Assembly (NCBI RefSeq): GCF_003602095.1
Contig: NZ_RAHH01000013.1
Span: forward strand, 84,930-148,929
Reading direction: 5' to 3'
DNA length: 64,000 nucleotides
From: Rahnella woolbedingensis
Lineage (GTDB): Bacteria > Pseudomonadota > Gammaproteobacteria > Enterobacterales > Enterobacteriaceae
The translations under genes and the position numbers were made by a program. This document shows, piece after piece, positions 44,096 through 53,714 of this stretch. Within the stretch, counting starts at the first letter, position 1; each line of letters opens with the position of its first letter. A model generated the notes under the pieces. The model saw only the letters and a program-made list of their open reading frames with translations. It did no database searches and was not told the DNA's origin.

Positions 44096-44127
44096 GCCCC
44101 TGAGCGTTTATTCAGACGCGCAGGGGT
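44096..44127 (+). repeat. Intercistronic hairpin between argC and argB
   Basis: CCCCTG-A-GCGT (44097-44107) pairs with ACGC-G-CAGGGG (44116-44126), one internal mismatch and an 8-nt loop, extended by a G-T wobble and a C-G pair. There is no U-tract. It resembles REP-like intercistronic stems that tune operon mRNA stability. Confidence 0.55.
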
Positions 44128-44191
44128 GTTAGATTAAATGAAACCCATTGTTATTAATTAACATTCTCAACCGGTCGGGGCGCGAACAGCT

Positions 44192-44965
44192 ATGAATCCG
44201 TTAGTCATCAAATTAGGTGGTGTGTTGCTGGACAATGAAGAAGCGCTTGAGCGCCTGTTCATGGCGGTCGTAGCTTATCGTCAGGAATATCACCGCCCGC
44301 TGGTCATTGTTCACGGTGGCGGCTGCCTGGTTGATGAGCTGATGAAAAAGCTGAATCTGCCAGTGGTGAAAAAGGCGGGTCTGCGTGTTACTCCGGCTGA
44401 CCAGATTGATATCATCACCGGCGCGCTCGCGGGCAGCGCTAACAAAACCCTGCTGGCATGGGCGGTAAAAAATCATATCAACGCGGTGGGTCTGTCACTG
44501 GCGGACGGCGGCACCGTCAGCGTCACGCAGTTGGATGAATCACTGGGCTTCGTCGGCAAAGCGGAAGCGGGCAATCCGGCGCTGATCAACACGCTGACCG
44601 GCGCAGGTTATCTGCCGATTGTCAGCTCCATCGGCATCACCGCAGCCGGTGAACTGATGAACGTTAACGCGGATCAGGCAGCAACGGCTCTGGCGGCCAC
44701 GCTGGGTGCAGATCTGATCCTGCTGTCTGATGTCAGCGGTATTCTCGATGGCAAAGGCCAGCGCATCCCTGAGATGAGCGCAGAGAAAGCTGAACAGCTT
44801 ATCGATCAGGGCATTATCACTGACGGCATGATCGTCAAAGTTCACGCCGCGCTGGATGCCGCGCGTTCTCTCGGACGTCCGGTGGACATCGCCAGCTGGC
44901 GTCACGCTGAGCAATTACCGGCACTGTTTAACGGCGTGGCGATCGGCACACGCATTCTGGCGTAG
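44192..44965 (+). CDS. argB: Acetylglutamate kinase
   Basis: 257 residues, amino-acid kinase fold. It phosphorylates N-acetylglutamate, the second step of arginine synthesis. [18 protein letters not shown] at the N-terminus has the phosphate-binding lysine and glycines; [50 protein letters not shown] and the C-terminal [13 protein letters not shown] are conserved. The length matches E. coli. It lies 129 bases after argC and 89 before argH. Confidence 0.97.
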   Translation: MNPLVIKLGGVLLDNEEALERLFMAVVAYRQEYHRPLVIVHGGGCLVDELMKKLNLPVVKKAGLRVTPADQIDIITGALAGSANKTLLAWAVKNHINAVGLSLADGGTVSVTQLDESLGFVGKAEAGNPALINTLTGAGYLPIVSSIGITAAGELMNVNADQAATALAATLGADLILLSDVSGILDGKGQRIPEMSAEKAEQLIDQGIITDGMIVKVHAALDAARSLGRPVDIASWRHAEQLPALFNGVAIGTRILA

Positions 44966-45054
44966 CTCAGGATCTGGCGCGCATTTGGTACACACTTTTG
45001 TCAGGGCGCAGCATCTTGCGCCCTTTTGCATAAAAAAATTTCAGGAGCAGGAAA

Positions 45055-46431
45055 ATGGCACTTTGGGGCGGACGTTTTACTCAGGCAGCAGATCAGCGTT
45101 TTAAAGAGCTGAATGACTCACTGCGTTTCGATTACCGGCTGGCAGAGCAGGACATCGTGGGCTCCGTTGCCTGGTCCAAAGCACTGGTCACCGTGAATGT
45201 ATTAACCGCGGATGAACAGGTTCAGCTGGAAGAAGCTCTGACCGTACTGCTGGAAGAAGTCCGTGCCAATCCCCGCGCTATTTTAGCCAGCGATGCCGAA
45301 GATATTCACAGCTGGGTCGAAGGTAAGCTTATCGACAAAGTCGGCAATCTCGGCAAAAAACTGCACACCGGCCGCAGCCGTAACGATCAGGTCGCCACCG
45401 ACATCAAACTGTGGTGTAAAGCGCAGGTGGTTGAACTGGGCGATGCGCTGCATCATTTGCAACAGGCGCTGGTCGCGACAGCCGAAGCCAATCAGGACGC
45501 GGTGATGCCGGGTTACACCCACCTGCAACGCGCTCAGCCGGTGACTTTCGCGCACTGGTGCATGGCGTATGTCGAAATGTTGGCGCGTGATGAAAGCCGT
45601 CTGAAAGATACCCTGACCCGTCTGGACGTCAGCCCGCTGGGTTGTGGCGCACTGGCCGGTACTGCGTACCCGATGGACAGGGAGCAGCTGGCAGGCTGGT
45701 TAGGTTTTGCATCTGCCACCCGCAACAGTCTCGACAGCGTATCCGACCGTGACCACGTGCTGGAACTGCTTTCCAATGCGGCCATCAGCATGGTTCACCT
45801 GTCCCGTTTCGCCGAAGACCTGATCTTCTTCAACACCGGTGAAGCGGCCTTTATCGATTTGTCTGACCGCGTGACCTCTGGTTCTTCGCTGATGCCACAG
45901 AAGAAAAACCCGGACGCGCTGGAGCTTATCCGTGGCAAATGTGGTCGTGTGCAGGGCGCGCTGACCGGCATGATGATGACCATGAAAGGCTTGCCGCTGG
46001 CGTACAACAAAGACATGCAGGAAGACAAAGAAGGGCTGTTCGACGCGCTCGATACCTGGATGGATTGTCTGAACATGGCATCCCTGGTGCTGGACGGTAT
46101 TCAGGTGAAACGCCCGCGGGCGAAAGAGGCTGCGCAGCAGGGTTACGCCAACTCCACCGAGCTGGCGGATTATCTGGTCGCCAAAGGTGTGCCGTTCCGT
46201 GAAGCGCACCATATCGTCGGTGAAGCAGTGGTGGAAGCCATTAATCAGGGTAAAGCGCTGGAAGAATTGCCGCTGGCAGATTTGCAGAAATTCAGCAGCG
46301 TGATTGGCGATGATGTTTACGCCATTCTCGAACTGCAATCCTGCCTTGATAAACGTGCGGCTAAAGGCGGCGTCTCTCCGCAGCAGGTTGCGCAGGCGAT
46401 TGCCGATGCGAAAACGCGACTCGGGATGTAA
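45055..46431 (+). CDS. argH: Argininosuccinate lyase
   Basis: 458 residues, fumarase/aspartase superfamily. It splits argininosuccinate into arginine and fumarate. The signature [12 protein letters not shown] with the catalytic serine is present, as are [25 protein letters not shown] and the N-terminal ALWGGRF. AGGAGCAGG precedes the ATG. argG is not between argB and argH here, the E. coli type argCBH arrangement. Confidence 0.97.
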   Translation: MALWGGRFTQAADQRFKELNDSLRFDYRLAEQDIVGSVAWSKALVTVNVLTADEQVQLEEALTVLLEEVRANPRAILASDAEDIHSWVEGKLIDKVGNLGKKLHTGRSRNDQVATDIKLWCKAQVVELGDALHHLQQALVATAEANQDAVMPGYTHLQRAQPVTFAHWCMAYVEMLARDESRLKDTLTRLDVSPLGCGALAGTAYPMDREQLAGWLGFASATRNSLDSVSDRDHVLELLSNAAISMVHLSRFAEDLIFFNTGEAAFIDLSDRVTSGSSLMPQKKNPDALELIRGKCGRVQGALTGMMMTMKGLPLAYNKDMQEDKEGLFDALDTWMDCLNMASLVLDGIQVKRPRAKEAAQQGYANSTELADYLVAKGVPFREAHHIVGEAVVEAINQGKALEELPLADLQKFSSVIGDDVYAILELQSCLDKRAAKGGVSPQQVAQAIADAKTRLGM

Positions 46432-46441
46432 ATCTTTTAGC

Positions 46442-46466
46442 TTCTCCCCCCTGCGAAGGGGGAGAA
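46442..46466. terminator. Hairpin between convergent argH and the M24 peptidase gene
   Basis: TTCTCCCCC (46442-46450) and GGGGGAGAA (46458-46466) form a 9-bp stem with a 7-nt loop. U-tracts are short on both strands, so termination is plausible but not assured. Confidence 0.5.
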
Positions 46467-46473
46467 AATTACT

Positions 46474-47541
46474 TCACAGACAGATTTTTCCCCACGCCCG
46501 CGGGCTGTTCGTCAGCACCTCGCCACCCCTCTCAGTCACCAGCACGTCATCTTCGATTCTCACACCGCCCAGACCCGGAACATAAATTCCCGGCTCGAGG
46601 GTGATCACCATTCCCGATTCCAGCGGTTGCGCGTTTTGCGGGCTAAGCGCGGGTGCTTCATGAACATCCAGCCCTAAACCGTGCCCCAGATTGTGGCTGA
46701 AATACTCGCCATAGCCTGCCGATGCAATAATATTGCGGGCGACGGCATCCAGTTCCTGACAGCGGATCCCCGGCCGTACGGCGTCGCGGGCAGCCTGCTG
46801 CGCGATAAGTACTGTGTCGTAAATCGCTTTCAGTTGTTCACTGGCGTTGCCGAGTGCGAAAGTGCGCGTCATGTCGGAGCAGTAATGCTGATATACCGCG
46901 CCGAAATCTATCGTCACCAGTTCACCGGCCATCAGCTTTTTGTCTGTCGGACGCCCGTGCGGCAATGCACCGCGCGTGCCGGAAACCACCACGGTATCAA
47001 ACGACGTTTTACTGCCACCGGCCTGCCTCACGGCCATTTCGATGTGATCGGCCAGTTTTTTTTCAGTGATACCCGGCCTGATAAACGGCATTACCGTTTG
47101 CAGCGCGCGGTCGGCAATCACGGCGGCCTCACGGATTTTGGCGATTTCATCGGGATATTTATGCACGCGCAGAACTGAAGCATCCCGGTGCTGAAGTGCC
47201 AGGCCGCACTGACTTTCCAGCGCCTGCCAGGCGAGGTGCGATATTGCGCTGGCATCGGCGAACAGCCTTTCTGTGCCGATAAACTGCCTGAGGAAATGGC
47301 TGAGCGGATGCTCAGCGGTGAGCGTCAGCACCTCCACGTCCGGATTGTTCTGGCTGCATTCGGCGCTGTAGCGGCCATCAACCAAAATCCACAGACCACT
47401 TAGCGTGACCAGCACATAGCCCGATGCGCTGTACAGTTCAGCTATCGCGTATTTGCTGAATCTGTCGGTGAGAAGTACTGCGGCCATATTTCGCTCTGCC
47501 ATGTGCTGGCGCAGAACATCCAGACGTTGCTGACGGCTCAT
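46474..47541 (-). CDS. M24-family aminopeptidase, YpdF-like
   Basis: 355 residues. An N-terminal creatinase/prolidase domain (about 1-125) precedes the pita-bread metallopeptidase domain. The five metal ligands can be placed: Asp in ELVTIDFGAVY, Asp in SDMTRTF, His in NLGHGLGLDVHEAP, Glu in ITLEPGIY and Glu in GVRIEDDVLV. It resembles E. coli YpdF, which removes N-terminal residues including before proline. As in E. coli, it sits beside fry-type PTS genes. It is the last gene of the leftward accessory cluster, 13 bases after the IIC gene. Confidence 0.85.
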   Translation of the reverse strand: MSRQQRLDVLRQHMAERNMAAVLLTDRFSKYAIAELYSASGYVLVTLSGLWILVDGRYSAECSQNNPDVEVLTLTAEHPLSHFLRQFIGTERLFADASAISHLAWQALESQCGLALQHRDASVLRVHKYPDEIAKIREAAVIADRALQTVMPFIRPGITEKKLADHIEMAVRQAGGSKTSFDTVVVSGTRGALPHGRPTDKKLMAGELVTIDFGAVYQHYCSDMTRTFALGNASEQLKAIYDTVLIAQQAARDAVRPGIRCQELDAVARNIIASAGYGEYFSHNLGHGLGLDVHEAPALSPQNAQPLESGMVITLEPGIYVPGLGGVRIEDDVLVTERGGEVLTNSPRAWGKICL

Positions 47542-47554
47542 TTATCCTCCGGTA

Positions 47555-48796
47555 TCAGGCGACTTCGAGCAGGCCTTTCTTGATTAAACGGTTACGGTAG
47601 AACACGCAGGTCACCGCGATAAACAGCGAACCACCGAGCAGACCAATCAGGTAGGCCGGAATGTTGCTGATGAGCGGCCATGCCCAGATGGCGGATTCCG
47701 GGAACCATTGCACGGCACCTAGCGAAACCCCCAGCAGCGCGCCGATAACGGCACCAATCACGTACACCGGAATGACAAACCCCGGACGTTCCAGCGCGAA
47801 CGGAATCGACCCTTCTGAAATTCCCATAAAGCCGAGGAAAATCGCGGTGCGGCCAATCTGATTGAACTGGCGATCGTAAACCCGGCGTCCTACCAGCCAT
47901 TTATCGATAACCGTTGAAAGCCCCAGCCCGAATGAAGGAATGACGATGGCCAGACAGCGTGCGGTGATCGGCAGCACTTTTTCGGTGGTGAAACCGAGCG
48001 CCACAAATCCGGCGGCTTTGTTCACCGGCCCGCCGAGGTCAAAGGCTGTCGCGGCTGCCAGTAAAGTGGCGTAGAAATAAGTCCCCGCCGAGCCTGCGGC
48101 CTGTAAAGCCTCTTTGATAAGCGTATTCAGCCAGCCGCCGATTGGCGTGATCAGGAATACCATCAGCATCATCGCGACAATTGCGGAAATCAGCGGAATG
48201 AAAAAGGTCGTTTTGAACGCCAGCCAGTTGTGCGGCAGTTTGATGTTGTTGTTCATCCAGCGGACGAAGTAACCGACCACAAACGCAATCACGATGGCGC
48301 CGAGAAACCCTGAAGCGACCGGTGCGACCGCCGCCCATTGCCCGCTGACCAGGGCAGGAACGGCTACCGGTTTGATTGCCACATAGCCGCCGATAAATCC
48401 GGCTGCCAGCGCCGTTTTACCGCCGATAGAGTTGGCGGTGAAAGCGGCAAACATCGGGATAGCGAAGCCAAATAACGTGAAACCGAAGCTTTCCATGATG
48501 CTGGCGATTTGCAGCATCCAGACGGAACTGCCGGTGTAACGCCCGCTGTTGAGCGCCGCCATGATGGATTCATCCGGCGACATCCCCAGAAAAACATACG
48601 GAATGATTTGCGACAGTGCGCCAATCAGACCGCCCATAATCAGCACCGGGATCATGTAGGAAATACCGGTCATGATGTGTTTGCTGAACTCTTTCCAGGC
48701 ATGGCTCTGGCCTTTACCTGCCGGTCCTGCGGGTACTGCCGGGGTATCGGAGGACTGACTGTGACCGGTATTGATGACTCTTTTTCTTATCGCCAC
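47555..48796 (-). CDS. PTS fructose-like transporter subunit IIC (FryC-like)
   Basis: 413 residues with about ten membrane segments, a fructose-type EIIC. Conserved pieces are HIMTGISYMIPVLIMGGLIGALSQ, GFAIPMFAAFTANSIGGK and AAGFIGGYVA, ATAFDLGGPVNKAAGF and GAVQWFPESAIWAWPL. EIIC forms the sugar channel and receives phosphate from IIB. The substrate is unknown; E. coli FryC is likewise uncharacterised. A 36-base gap separates it from the IIB gene. No EIIA or HPr-like gene is in the cluster, so phosphate must come from elsewhere. Confidence 0.87.
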   Translation of the reverse strand: MAIRKRVINTGHSQSSDTPAVPAGPAGKGQSHAWKEFSKHIMTGISYMIPVLIMGGLIGALSQIIPYVFLGMSPDESIMAALNSGRYTGSSVWMLQIASIMESFGFTLFGFAIPMFAAFTANSIGGKTALAAGFIGGYVAIKPVAVPALVSGQWAAVAPVASGFLGAIVIAFVVGYFVRWMNNNIKLPHNWLAFKTTFFIPLISAIVAMMLMVFLITPIGGWLNTLIKEALQAAGSAGTYFYATLLAAATAFDLGGPVNKAAGFVALGFTTEKVLPITARCLAIVIPSFGLGLSTVIDKWLVGRRVYDRQFNQIGRTAIFLGFMGISEGSIPFALERPGFVIPVYVIGAVIGALLGVSLGAVQWFPESAIWAWPLISNIPAYLIGLLGGSLFIAVTCVFYRNRLIKKGLLEVA

Positions 48797-48832
48797 GGGA
48801 AACTCCTTGCGCTTAACAAAGCAAAAGTGGAA

Positions 48833-49153
48833 TTACTGACCCTGATCTTCTTCGATTTCGTCGATCAGCCCGCCGGCGTTTTTCACCGCGTCTTTCAGCT
48901 CGACTTCATACACTTCCACGCCGTTAAACCGCTCGATGTTTTGCGGCGTGATACCGGTCGCGTGAATGATGACGGTGGCCTGTGCGATATCTTCCGCCGT
49001 CAGTTCGTTCTGGATGCCGCCGGCGCCCTGCGTTTCAATTTTCACGTCATAACCCCGAGCGCGGGCGGCCACTTCGATAGCTTCAGCCGCCATAAAGGTA
49101 TGGGCCAGACCCATCGGGCACGCGCACAGAGCAATCAGTTTCTTAGCAGACAT
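48833..49153 (-). CDS. PTS fructose-like transporter subunit IIB (FryB-like)
   Basis: 106 residues, a complete single EIIB domain. The phosphocysteine loop LIALCACPMGLAHTFMAAEA is at the N-terminus (C10, with C12 beside it). KIETQGAGGIQNELTAEDIAQA is typical of fructose-type IIB proteins. It carries phosphate from an EIIA to the sugar in the IIC channel. GAGGT lies 8 bases before the ATG, inside the end of the broken peptidase gene. Confidence 0.9.
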   Translation of the reverse strand: MSAKKLIALCACPMGLAHTFMAAEAIEVAARARGYDVKIETQGAGGIQNELTAEDIAQATVIIHATGITPQNIERFNGVEVYEVELKDAVKNAGGLIDEIEEDQGQ

Positions 49154-49155
49154 AA

Positions 49156-50497
49156 TCAGTTACCTCGTTTTTCACTGGTTTCGGCGGGCAGATTTGCCAG
49201 CCGGTAAAGGGCTTCGGCATAGATGCCGATGGCGCTGATAAAGCGGCTTAAGCTGCCGTATTCATCTGCGCTGTGGGTGTTTCCGGAGGATCCGTCGGGA
49301 AATTCACAGCCAAAAATCACGGAGTTTTGCATCGCGCTGGCGTAACTGCCCGCGCCGGTGGTGCGTGAAGGATGGTCTGTATCGCCGGTGTGGCGGGTGT
49401 AAATCTCATGCAGCGTCTGCACCAGCGGGCTGTCTGGCGGGCCAGTCGTGATTCCATTGCGCAAGACTTTCCATAATCATTTCTGCGCTGAGATTTTCGG
49501 GATAACGCACGTTGAGCGTCAGTGTCATCAGCCCGCTTTCGATGTTCAGCACCGTCGGCACCAGCAGAATATTCCCGCATTCTCCGGCGGTATCCAGCGC
49601 AAAGCGCACGCCGCTCTGGCCGGTTTTCGGCTCAGTGATTTCGACCAGTTGTTGCGTCCAGCGGGCGTCAAAGCGCTGATGAAGTAACTGCGCCGTAGCG
49701 GCAATGGGATTCAGGCAGGCTTCCGGTTTTGATGAATGACCGCCGCGGCCATACAGCCGCCAGCGATCGGCGCATTCCGGCTCCGCCAGCAGCGTAAAAC
49801 CTTCATCCAGCGTCCAGCCGCCGGAATAGAGCGAAAGGCCATGCAGGTGCGCAACATCAGGAATGGAATTCACCACTTCGCCGCAGGAAACTGACAATTC
49901 CGGTTGTTCAACAGGCGCAGTCAGCGTGACCAGCAGCGAGCCTTTTTCGCCGTAGATCACCGGAAATTTGCCGTCCGGCGTGAAGGCGAAGGCCGGTTGT
50001 GGCTGTGATGCAAAATAACGGCGGATACAGTGGAAGCCGGTTTCTTCGTTACCGCCCGCGACCAGCCGAATGCGGCGCGCCAGCGGCAGTTGCAGCTCGC
50101 GCAGAATATCCAGTGCCAGCCATGCGGCGATCATCGGGCCTTTATCATCAACGACGCCGCGGCCCATCAGCTTATCGCCTAGCCGCGTCAGCTGATACGG
50201 CGGAAAATGCCAGCCCTCACCCGCAGGAATGACATCGGCATGCCCAAAGACATACACAATTTCGTCGCCACTACCGTATTCGATATGTACCGCGTGATGA
50301 TCTACGTTGAGCGTTTTCAGTCCGGCCTCGTCGCCGAGTTTTTGCCACCAGCCCAGCGCATCGGCCACACCCTGACCAAACGGAGCGCCCGGCTGGCGAC
50401 TTTCGCTGTCGAAGGGCGAGGGGATTGCCACCCATTGTGCGAGTAATTGAAGAAAATGATTTGCCCTGTCCCGGGCGTGTGCGGAGAAGTCGATCAT
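49156..50497 (-). pseudogene. M20 (Sapep/PepV-like) dipeptidase, frameshifted
   Basis: Two overlapping frames together spell one M20 peptidase of about 447 codons. The 5' part starts at the ATG at 50497 (AGGGTCA upstream) and stops at 49406 after 363 codons. It has the metal motifs VYVFGHADVIPAG, LMGRGVVDDKGP and GGNEETG. The 3' part, in the +1 frame from about 49464 to 49156, holds NTHSADEYG with the last zinc-binding His. The shift lies within about 49406-49464, around WPARQP/GPPDSPLVQ. One surplus base there would explain it. As it stands, the first product lacks a metal ligand and should be inactive, unless the base is a sequencing error or the ribosome shifts. Confidence 0.8.
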
Positions 50498-50643
50498 TGA
50501 CCCTGACCCTCTGGAAAACATGAAGGTAAGCATCACGGCTGGCGGAAAAAGCGTCAAAAGGCAGGGTTCAGGAATGATAAATAAAACAGGTAAAATTTTT
50601 CTCCGTTTTTTTTTACCTGTTCAGCTCGCCACAGGAGAGTGAG

Positions 50644-51681
50644 TCAGAGGAAGGCGGGAGCAACCGTCAGCCGCGAGTCTCCGGGTAATAATAATGAGCC
50701 CTCCAGCTGATGTCGCAGGCATTCCAGCGCACGGGTGGCGATCGCGTTGTGACTGACGGCGATCAGTGGCAGTTGCAGTTTTACCGACGGTTCACATTCA
50801 CCGAAGCCGGTCAGCGCAATGCGTCGTGAAAAAAGCCGCCATTTATGGGCCTGTAACCGGTTGGCCAGCGCGTGGTGTACAGCCTGCAAAACCGTCGGGT
50901 TATCGCACAGGATTGCGGAGACCTTAGGGTTATGTTTGAGAACCTGTGTGGCAGCCACTGATGCATCATCAAACGTCTCGGCGCAGGGAAAACTGAGCGA
51001 AGGTGAAAATGCCACGCCCGCCTTGCCCAGCGCAACGGAAAGTCCGCCGAGCCGCTCGGCACGGATCAGCGAGTGGTTTTCACCGCCGAGATACGCAATA
51101 TGTTGATGTTGCTGCTCCAGTAAAGCGTCTGCGGCCATATGCGCGGCCAGCGCATTATCGGGATGGACGGCGGCAACCGGCCCCGGATGATGATGTGCGC
51201 TGATGCCGGTCAGGGCGACGTGACGCGCCGCCGTTCTGGCGTTCAGCGCCTGCAACGTTTCCGGACGGCTGCTCAGTAATTTCCCGCAGACAATAATCCC
51301 CCGCGCATCCTGCGCCAGAAGCGCTTCGGTCTGAGCGAGAACGTCGGCGGGATCCAGCGTGGAATAAGCCAGCGCGACGGAGAAACCGGCCTGTTGCAGC
51401 ACGTTTGCCAGTTCCGGCAGCAGACCCGCCGAAAAGGCACAATCAAGCGGCAGTAAAAGCCCGATACGAGAAAGCGTGACGGGCGGGGAAGTCGTGGCGC
51501 GACGATAACCCAGCTGATCAATCGCCTGATAAATTCTTTTCACGCCTTGCGGTGAAATGCGGCCTTTACCGCCGAGCACCAGAGAAACTGCCGCAACGGA
51601 AACGCCTGCCAGACGCGCGACATCCTGCTGAGTGATTTTATTGCGGGTTTTTTGCGCCGTCATCGTTGTGCCATTTGCCAT
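50644..51681 (-). CDS. LacI-family transcriptional regulator, MalI-like
   Basis: About 345 residues. A helix-turn-helix with KITQQDVARLAGVSVAAVSLVLGGKGRIS near residues 13-40 is followed by a periplasmic-binding-protein-like domain (RIGLLLPLD, HIAYLGGENHSLIRAERLGG, SAILCDNPTV). The GGKGRIS segment and RAERLGG resemble MalI. I start at the ATG at 51681; another ATG at 51663 is possible and no clear ribosome site decides. It heads the leftward PTS/peptidase cluster and probably represses it, with a sugar or sugar phosphate as inducer (inference). Confidence 0.8.
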   Translation of the reverse strand: MANGTTMTAQKTRNKITQQDVARLAGVSVAAVSLVLGGKGRISPQGVKRIYQAIDQLGYRRATTSPPVTLSRIGLLLPLDCAFSAGLLPELANVLQQAGFSVALAYSTLDPADVLAQTEALLAQDARGIIVCGKLLSSRPETLQALNARTAARHVALTGISAHHHPGPVAAVHPDNALAAHMAADALLEQQHQHIAYLGGENHSLIRAERLGGLSVALGKAGVAFSPSLSFPCAETFDDASVAATQVLKHNPKVSAILCDNPTVLQAVHHALANRLQAHKWRLFSRRIALTGFGECEPSVKLQLPLIAVSHNAIATRALECLRHQLEGSLLLPGDSRLTVAPAFL

Positions 51682-51756
51682 AAAGGAACCGCAAAGTGTC
51701 GCAGGTGGCAAGCGGGAAAAAGCAGGGGACGATCTCAGATTACTGAATTTGAGGAT

Positions 51757-51782
51757 AAAAAAAGGCGGATCAGAGATCCGCC
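51757..51782 (-). terminator. Intrinsic terminator after the Prx-Grx gene
   Basis: GGCGGATC (51764-51771) pairs with GATCCGCC (51775-51782) with a 3-nt loop. Seven Ts follow on the minus strand (A-run 51757-51763), isolating the redox gene from the LacI-type regulator. Confidence 0.85.
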
Positions 51783-51868
51783 GAAAGTTCACGTAGTCTA
51801 ACTTTGCTTTTTTGTTGGTAGTGCAGGGATTTCTTGTCTTACTGCTTACAACTGTTTCTTATCGAAGA

Positions 51869-52630
51869 TTATTGTGCGACTTCACACAGATCTTCTGTTT
51901 CTGAATGGAGGTAAACCTCCAGGTCGTCACTTCCCCCGATGTGGCGTCCACCGATAAAGACTTGCGGCACTGTTGCCCGGCCCGTCACGGCGCGCAGACT
52001 GACGGTGGTCGCGTCTTTACCTAATACAATTTCTTCGTACTGAATGCCGCGTTCCTGCAGCATTTGTTTGGCTTTGGCGCAGAATGCACATCCCGGTTTG
52101 GTGAACACGGAGACGGATTCCTGCACTTTGAATTCAGGTGCCAGATATTTCAGCATGGTGTCGGCATCCGACACTTCAAACGGGTCGCCCGGTTTATTTG
52201 GCTCGACGAACATTTTTTCCACCACGCCGTTACGCACCAGCATGGAATAACGCCATGAGCGCGGGCCGAAACCTAAATCGGCTTTCTCAACCAGCATGTC
52301 CATCCCTTTGGTGAATTCACCGTTACCGTCCGGGATGAAAGTGATGTTGGAGGCATTTTGCTCGGCTTTCCAGGCGTTCATCACGAAGGTGTCATTCACG
52401 GAAACGCACAGAATGCTGTCAACGCCGTGGCTCTTAAACACCGGTGCCAGTTCGTTGTAACGTGGCAGATGGCTCGAAGAGCACGTCGGGGTGAAAGCGC
52501 CCGGTAGTGAAAAGACAATCACTGTTTTATTTTTAAACAGCTCATCGGTGGTGAGGTCTACCCACTGGTCGCCCTGACGGGTGTGAAAAGTAACCTGCGG
52601 TACGTGTTTACCTTCCTGGCTTGCAAACAT
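51869..52630 (-). CDS. Hybrid peroxiredoxin-glutaredoxin (Prx5 type)
   Basis: 253 residues with two fused domains. The Prx5-type peroxiredoxin (about 8-165) has the peroxidatic C50 in [13 protein letters not shown]. The C-terminal glutaredoxin (about 172-245) has CAFC (C181, C184), the cis-proline TVPQVFI and GGSDD. Known homologs in Haemophilus and Chromatium reduce peroxides with glutathione or glutathione amide, the Grx part recycling the Prx part. AGGAGGT stands 5 bases before the ATG. It is divergent from oxyR and shares an OxyR-type site with it, so peroxide induction is likely. Confidence 0.93.
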   Translation of the reverse strand: MFASQEGKHVPQVTFHTRQGDQWVDLTTDELFKNKTVIVFSLPGAFTPTCSSSHLPRYNELAPVFKSHGVDSILCVSVNDTFVMNAWKAEQNASNITFIPDGNGEFTKGMDMLVEKADLGFGPRSWRYSMLVRNGVVEKMFVEPNKPGDPFEVSDADTMLKYLAPEFKVQESVSVFTKPGCAFCAKAKQMLQERGIQYEEIVLGKDATTVSLRAVTGRATVPQVFIGGRHIGGSDDLEVYLHSETEDLCEVAQ

Positions 52631-52724
52631 GAATAACCTCCTAATTACTAAATAAAAATGAATGTCTTTACGGTCGTGCCGTTTCGTTGGGAAGCATTAT
52701 TAACGATAATGGTTGATAGATATA

Positions 52725-52761
52725 ATCGTTGATTGCTATCTTATCTATCGTTACCGGCTAT
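52725..52761. promoter_or_regulatory. OxyR-binding site between prx-grx and oxyR
   Basis: ATCGTT-N5-CTAT, then 7 bases, then ATCGTT-N5-CTAT: two units with an exact 22-base period. This has the spacing of the OxyR motif ATAGnTnnnAnCTAT-N7-ATAGnTnnnAnCTAT, with all CTAT halves exact and ATAG halves 3 of 4. Confidence 0.75.
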
Positions 52762-52790
52762 CGCATTGCCTTATAGGGACTGGAGGAAAA

Positions 52791-53714
52791 ATGAACATCC
52801 GTGATTTAGAGTATCTGGTGGCACTGGCAGAGTTCCGTCATTTCCGTCGCGCCGCAGACTCATGCCATGTCAGCCAGCCAACGTTGAGCGGACAGATCCG
52901 CAAACTGGAAGACGAGCTGGGTGTGATGTTGCTGGAAAGAACCAGCCGTAAGGTGCTGTTTACGCAAGCGGGGTTACTGCTGGTCGATCAGGCTCGCACG
53001 GTGCTGCGCGAAGTGAAAGTGCTGAAAGAGATGGCCAGCCAGCAGGGCGAAGCGATGTCCGGACCCATGCATATCGGGCTGATACCGACTGTCGGACCGT
53101 ATCTTTTGCCGCAAATTATTCCTTCACTGCACAAGACGTTCCCGAAACTGGAAATGTATCTGCATGAAGCACAAACCCATCAGCTGCTGGCGCAACTCGA
53201 CAGCGGAAAACTCGACTGTGCCATTCTGGCGCTGGTGAAAGAGAGCGAAGCGTTTATTGAAGTGCCGTTATTCGATGAACCGATGAAACTGGCGATCTAT
53301 GACGATCATCCGTGGGCATCACGGGATCGCGTGGCGATGGCAGATCTGGCGGGTGAAAAACTGCTGATGCTGGAAGACGGACACTGTCTGCGCGATCAGG
53401 CCTTAGGTTTTTGCTTCCAGGCAGGTGCAGACGAGGATACGCATTTTCGTGCCACCAGTCTGGAAACGCTGCGCAACATGGTAGCGGCAGGCAGCGGTAT
53501 TACCTTACTGCCATCACTGGCCGTGCCAAAAGAGCGCAGCCGTGACGGAGTGACTTATCTGACGTGTGACAAACCGGAACCGCGACGCACTATCGCACTG
53601 GTATATCGTCCCGGTTCGCCACTGCGCGGGCGTTACGAACAACTTGCTGAAGCCATTAAAGAGCACATGCAGCCTTACATGGACAGAACCGCGGTATTAA
53701 AACAGGCGGTTTAA
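52791..53714 (+). CDS. oxyR: Hydrogen peroxide sensor-regulator OxyR
   Basis: 307 residues, LysR family. The winged helix ([40 protein letters not shown] begins it) is identical in plan to E. coli. The redox pair is C199 (EDGHCLRDQ) and C208 (GFCFQ), which form a disulfide on peroxide exposure and switch OxyR to an activator. GGAGGA lies 4 bases before the ATG at 52791; the frame is open upstream but not conserved. Its last 18 bases overlap the end of the convergent sthA. OxyS RNA is not recognisable in the divergent space because the prx-grx gene occupies it. Confidence 0.97.
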   Translation: MNIRDLEYLVALAEFRHFRRAADSCHVSQPTLSGQIRKLEDELGVMLLERTSRKVLFTQAGLLLVDQARTVLREVKVLKEMASQQGEAMSGPMHIGLIPTVGPYLLPQIIPSLHKTFPKLEMYLHEAQTHQLLAQLDSGKLDCAILALVKESEAFIEVPLFDEPMKLAIYDDHPWASRDRVAMADLAGEKLLMLEDGHCLRDQALGFCFQAGADEDTHFRATSLETLRNMVAAGSGITLLPSLAVPKERSRDGVTYLTCDKPEPRRTIALVYRPGSPLRGRYEQLAEAIKEHMQPYMDRTAVLKQAV

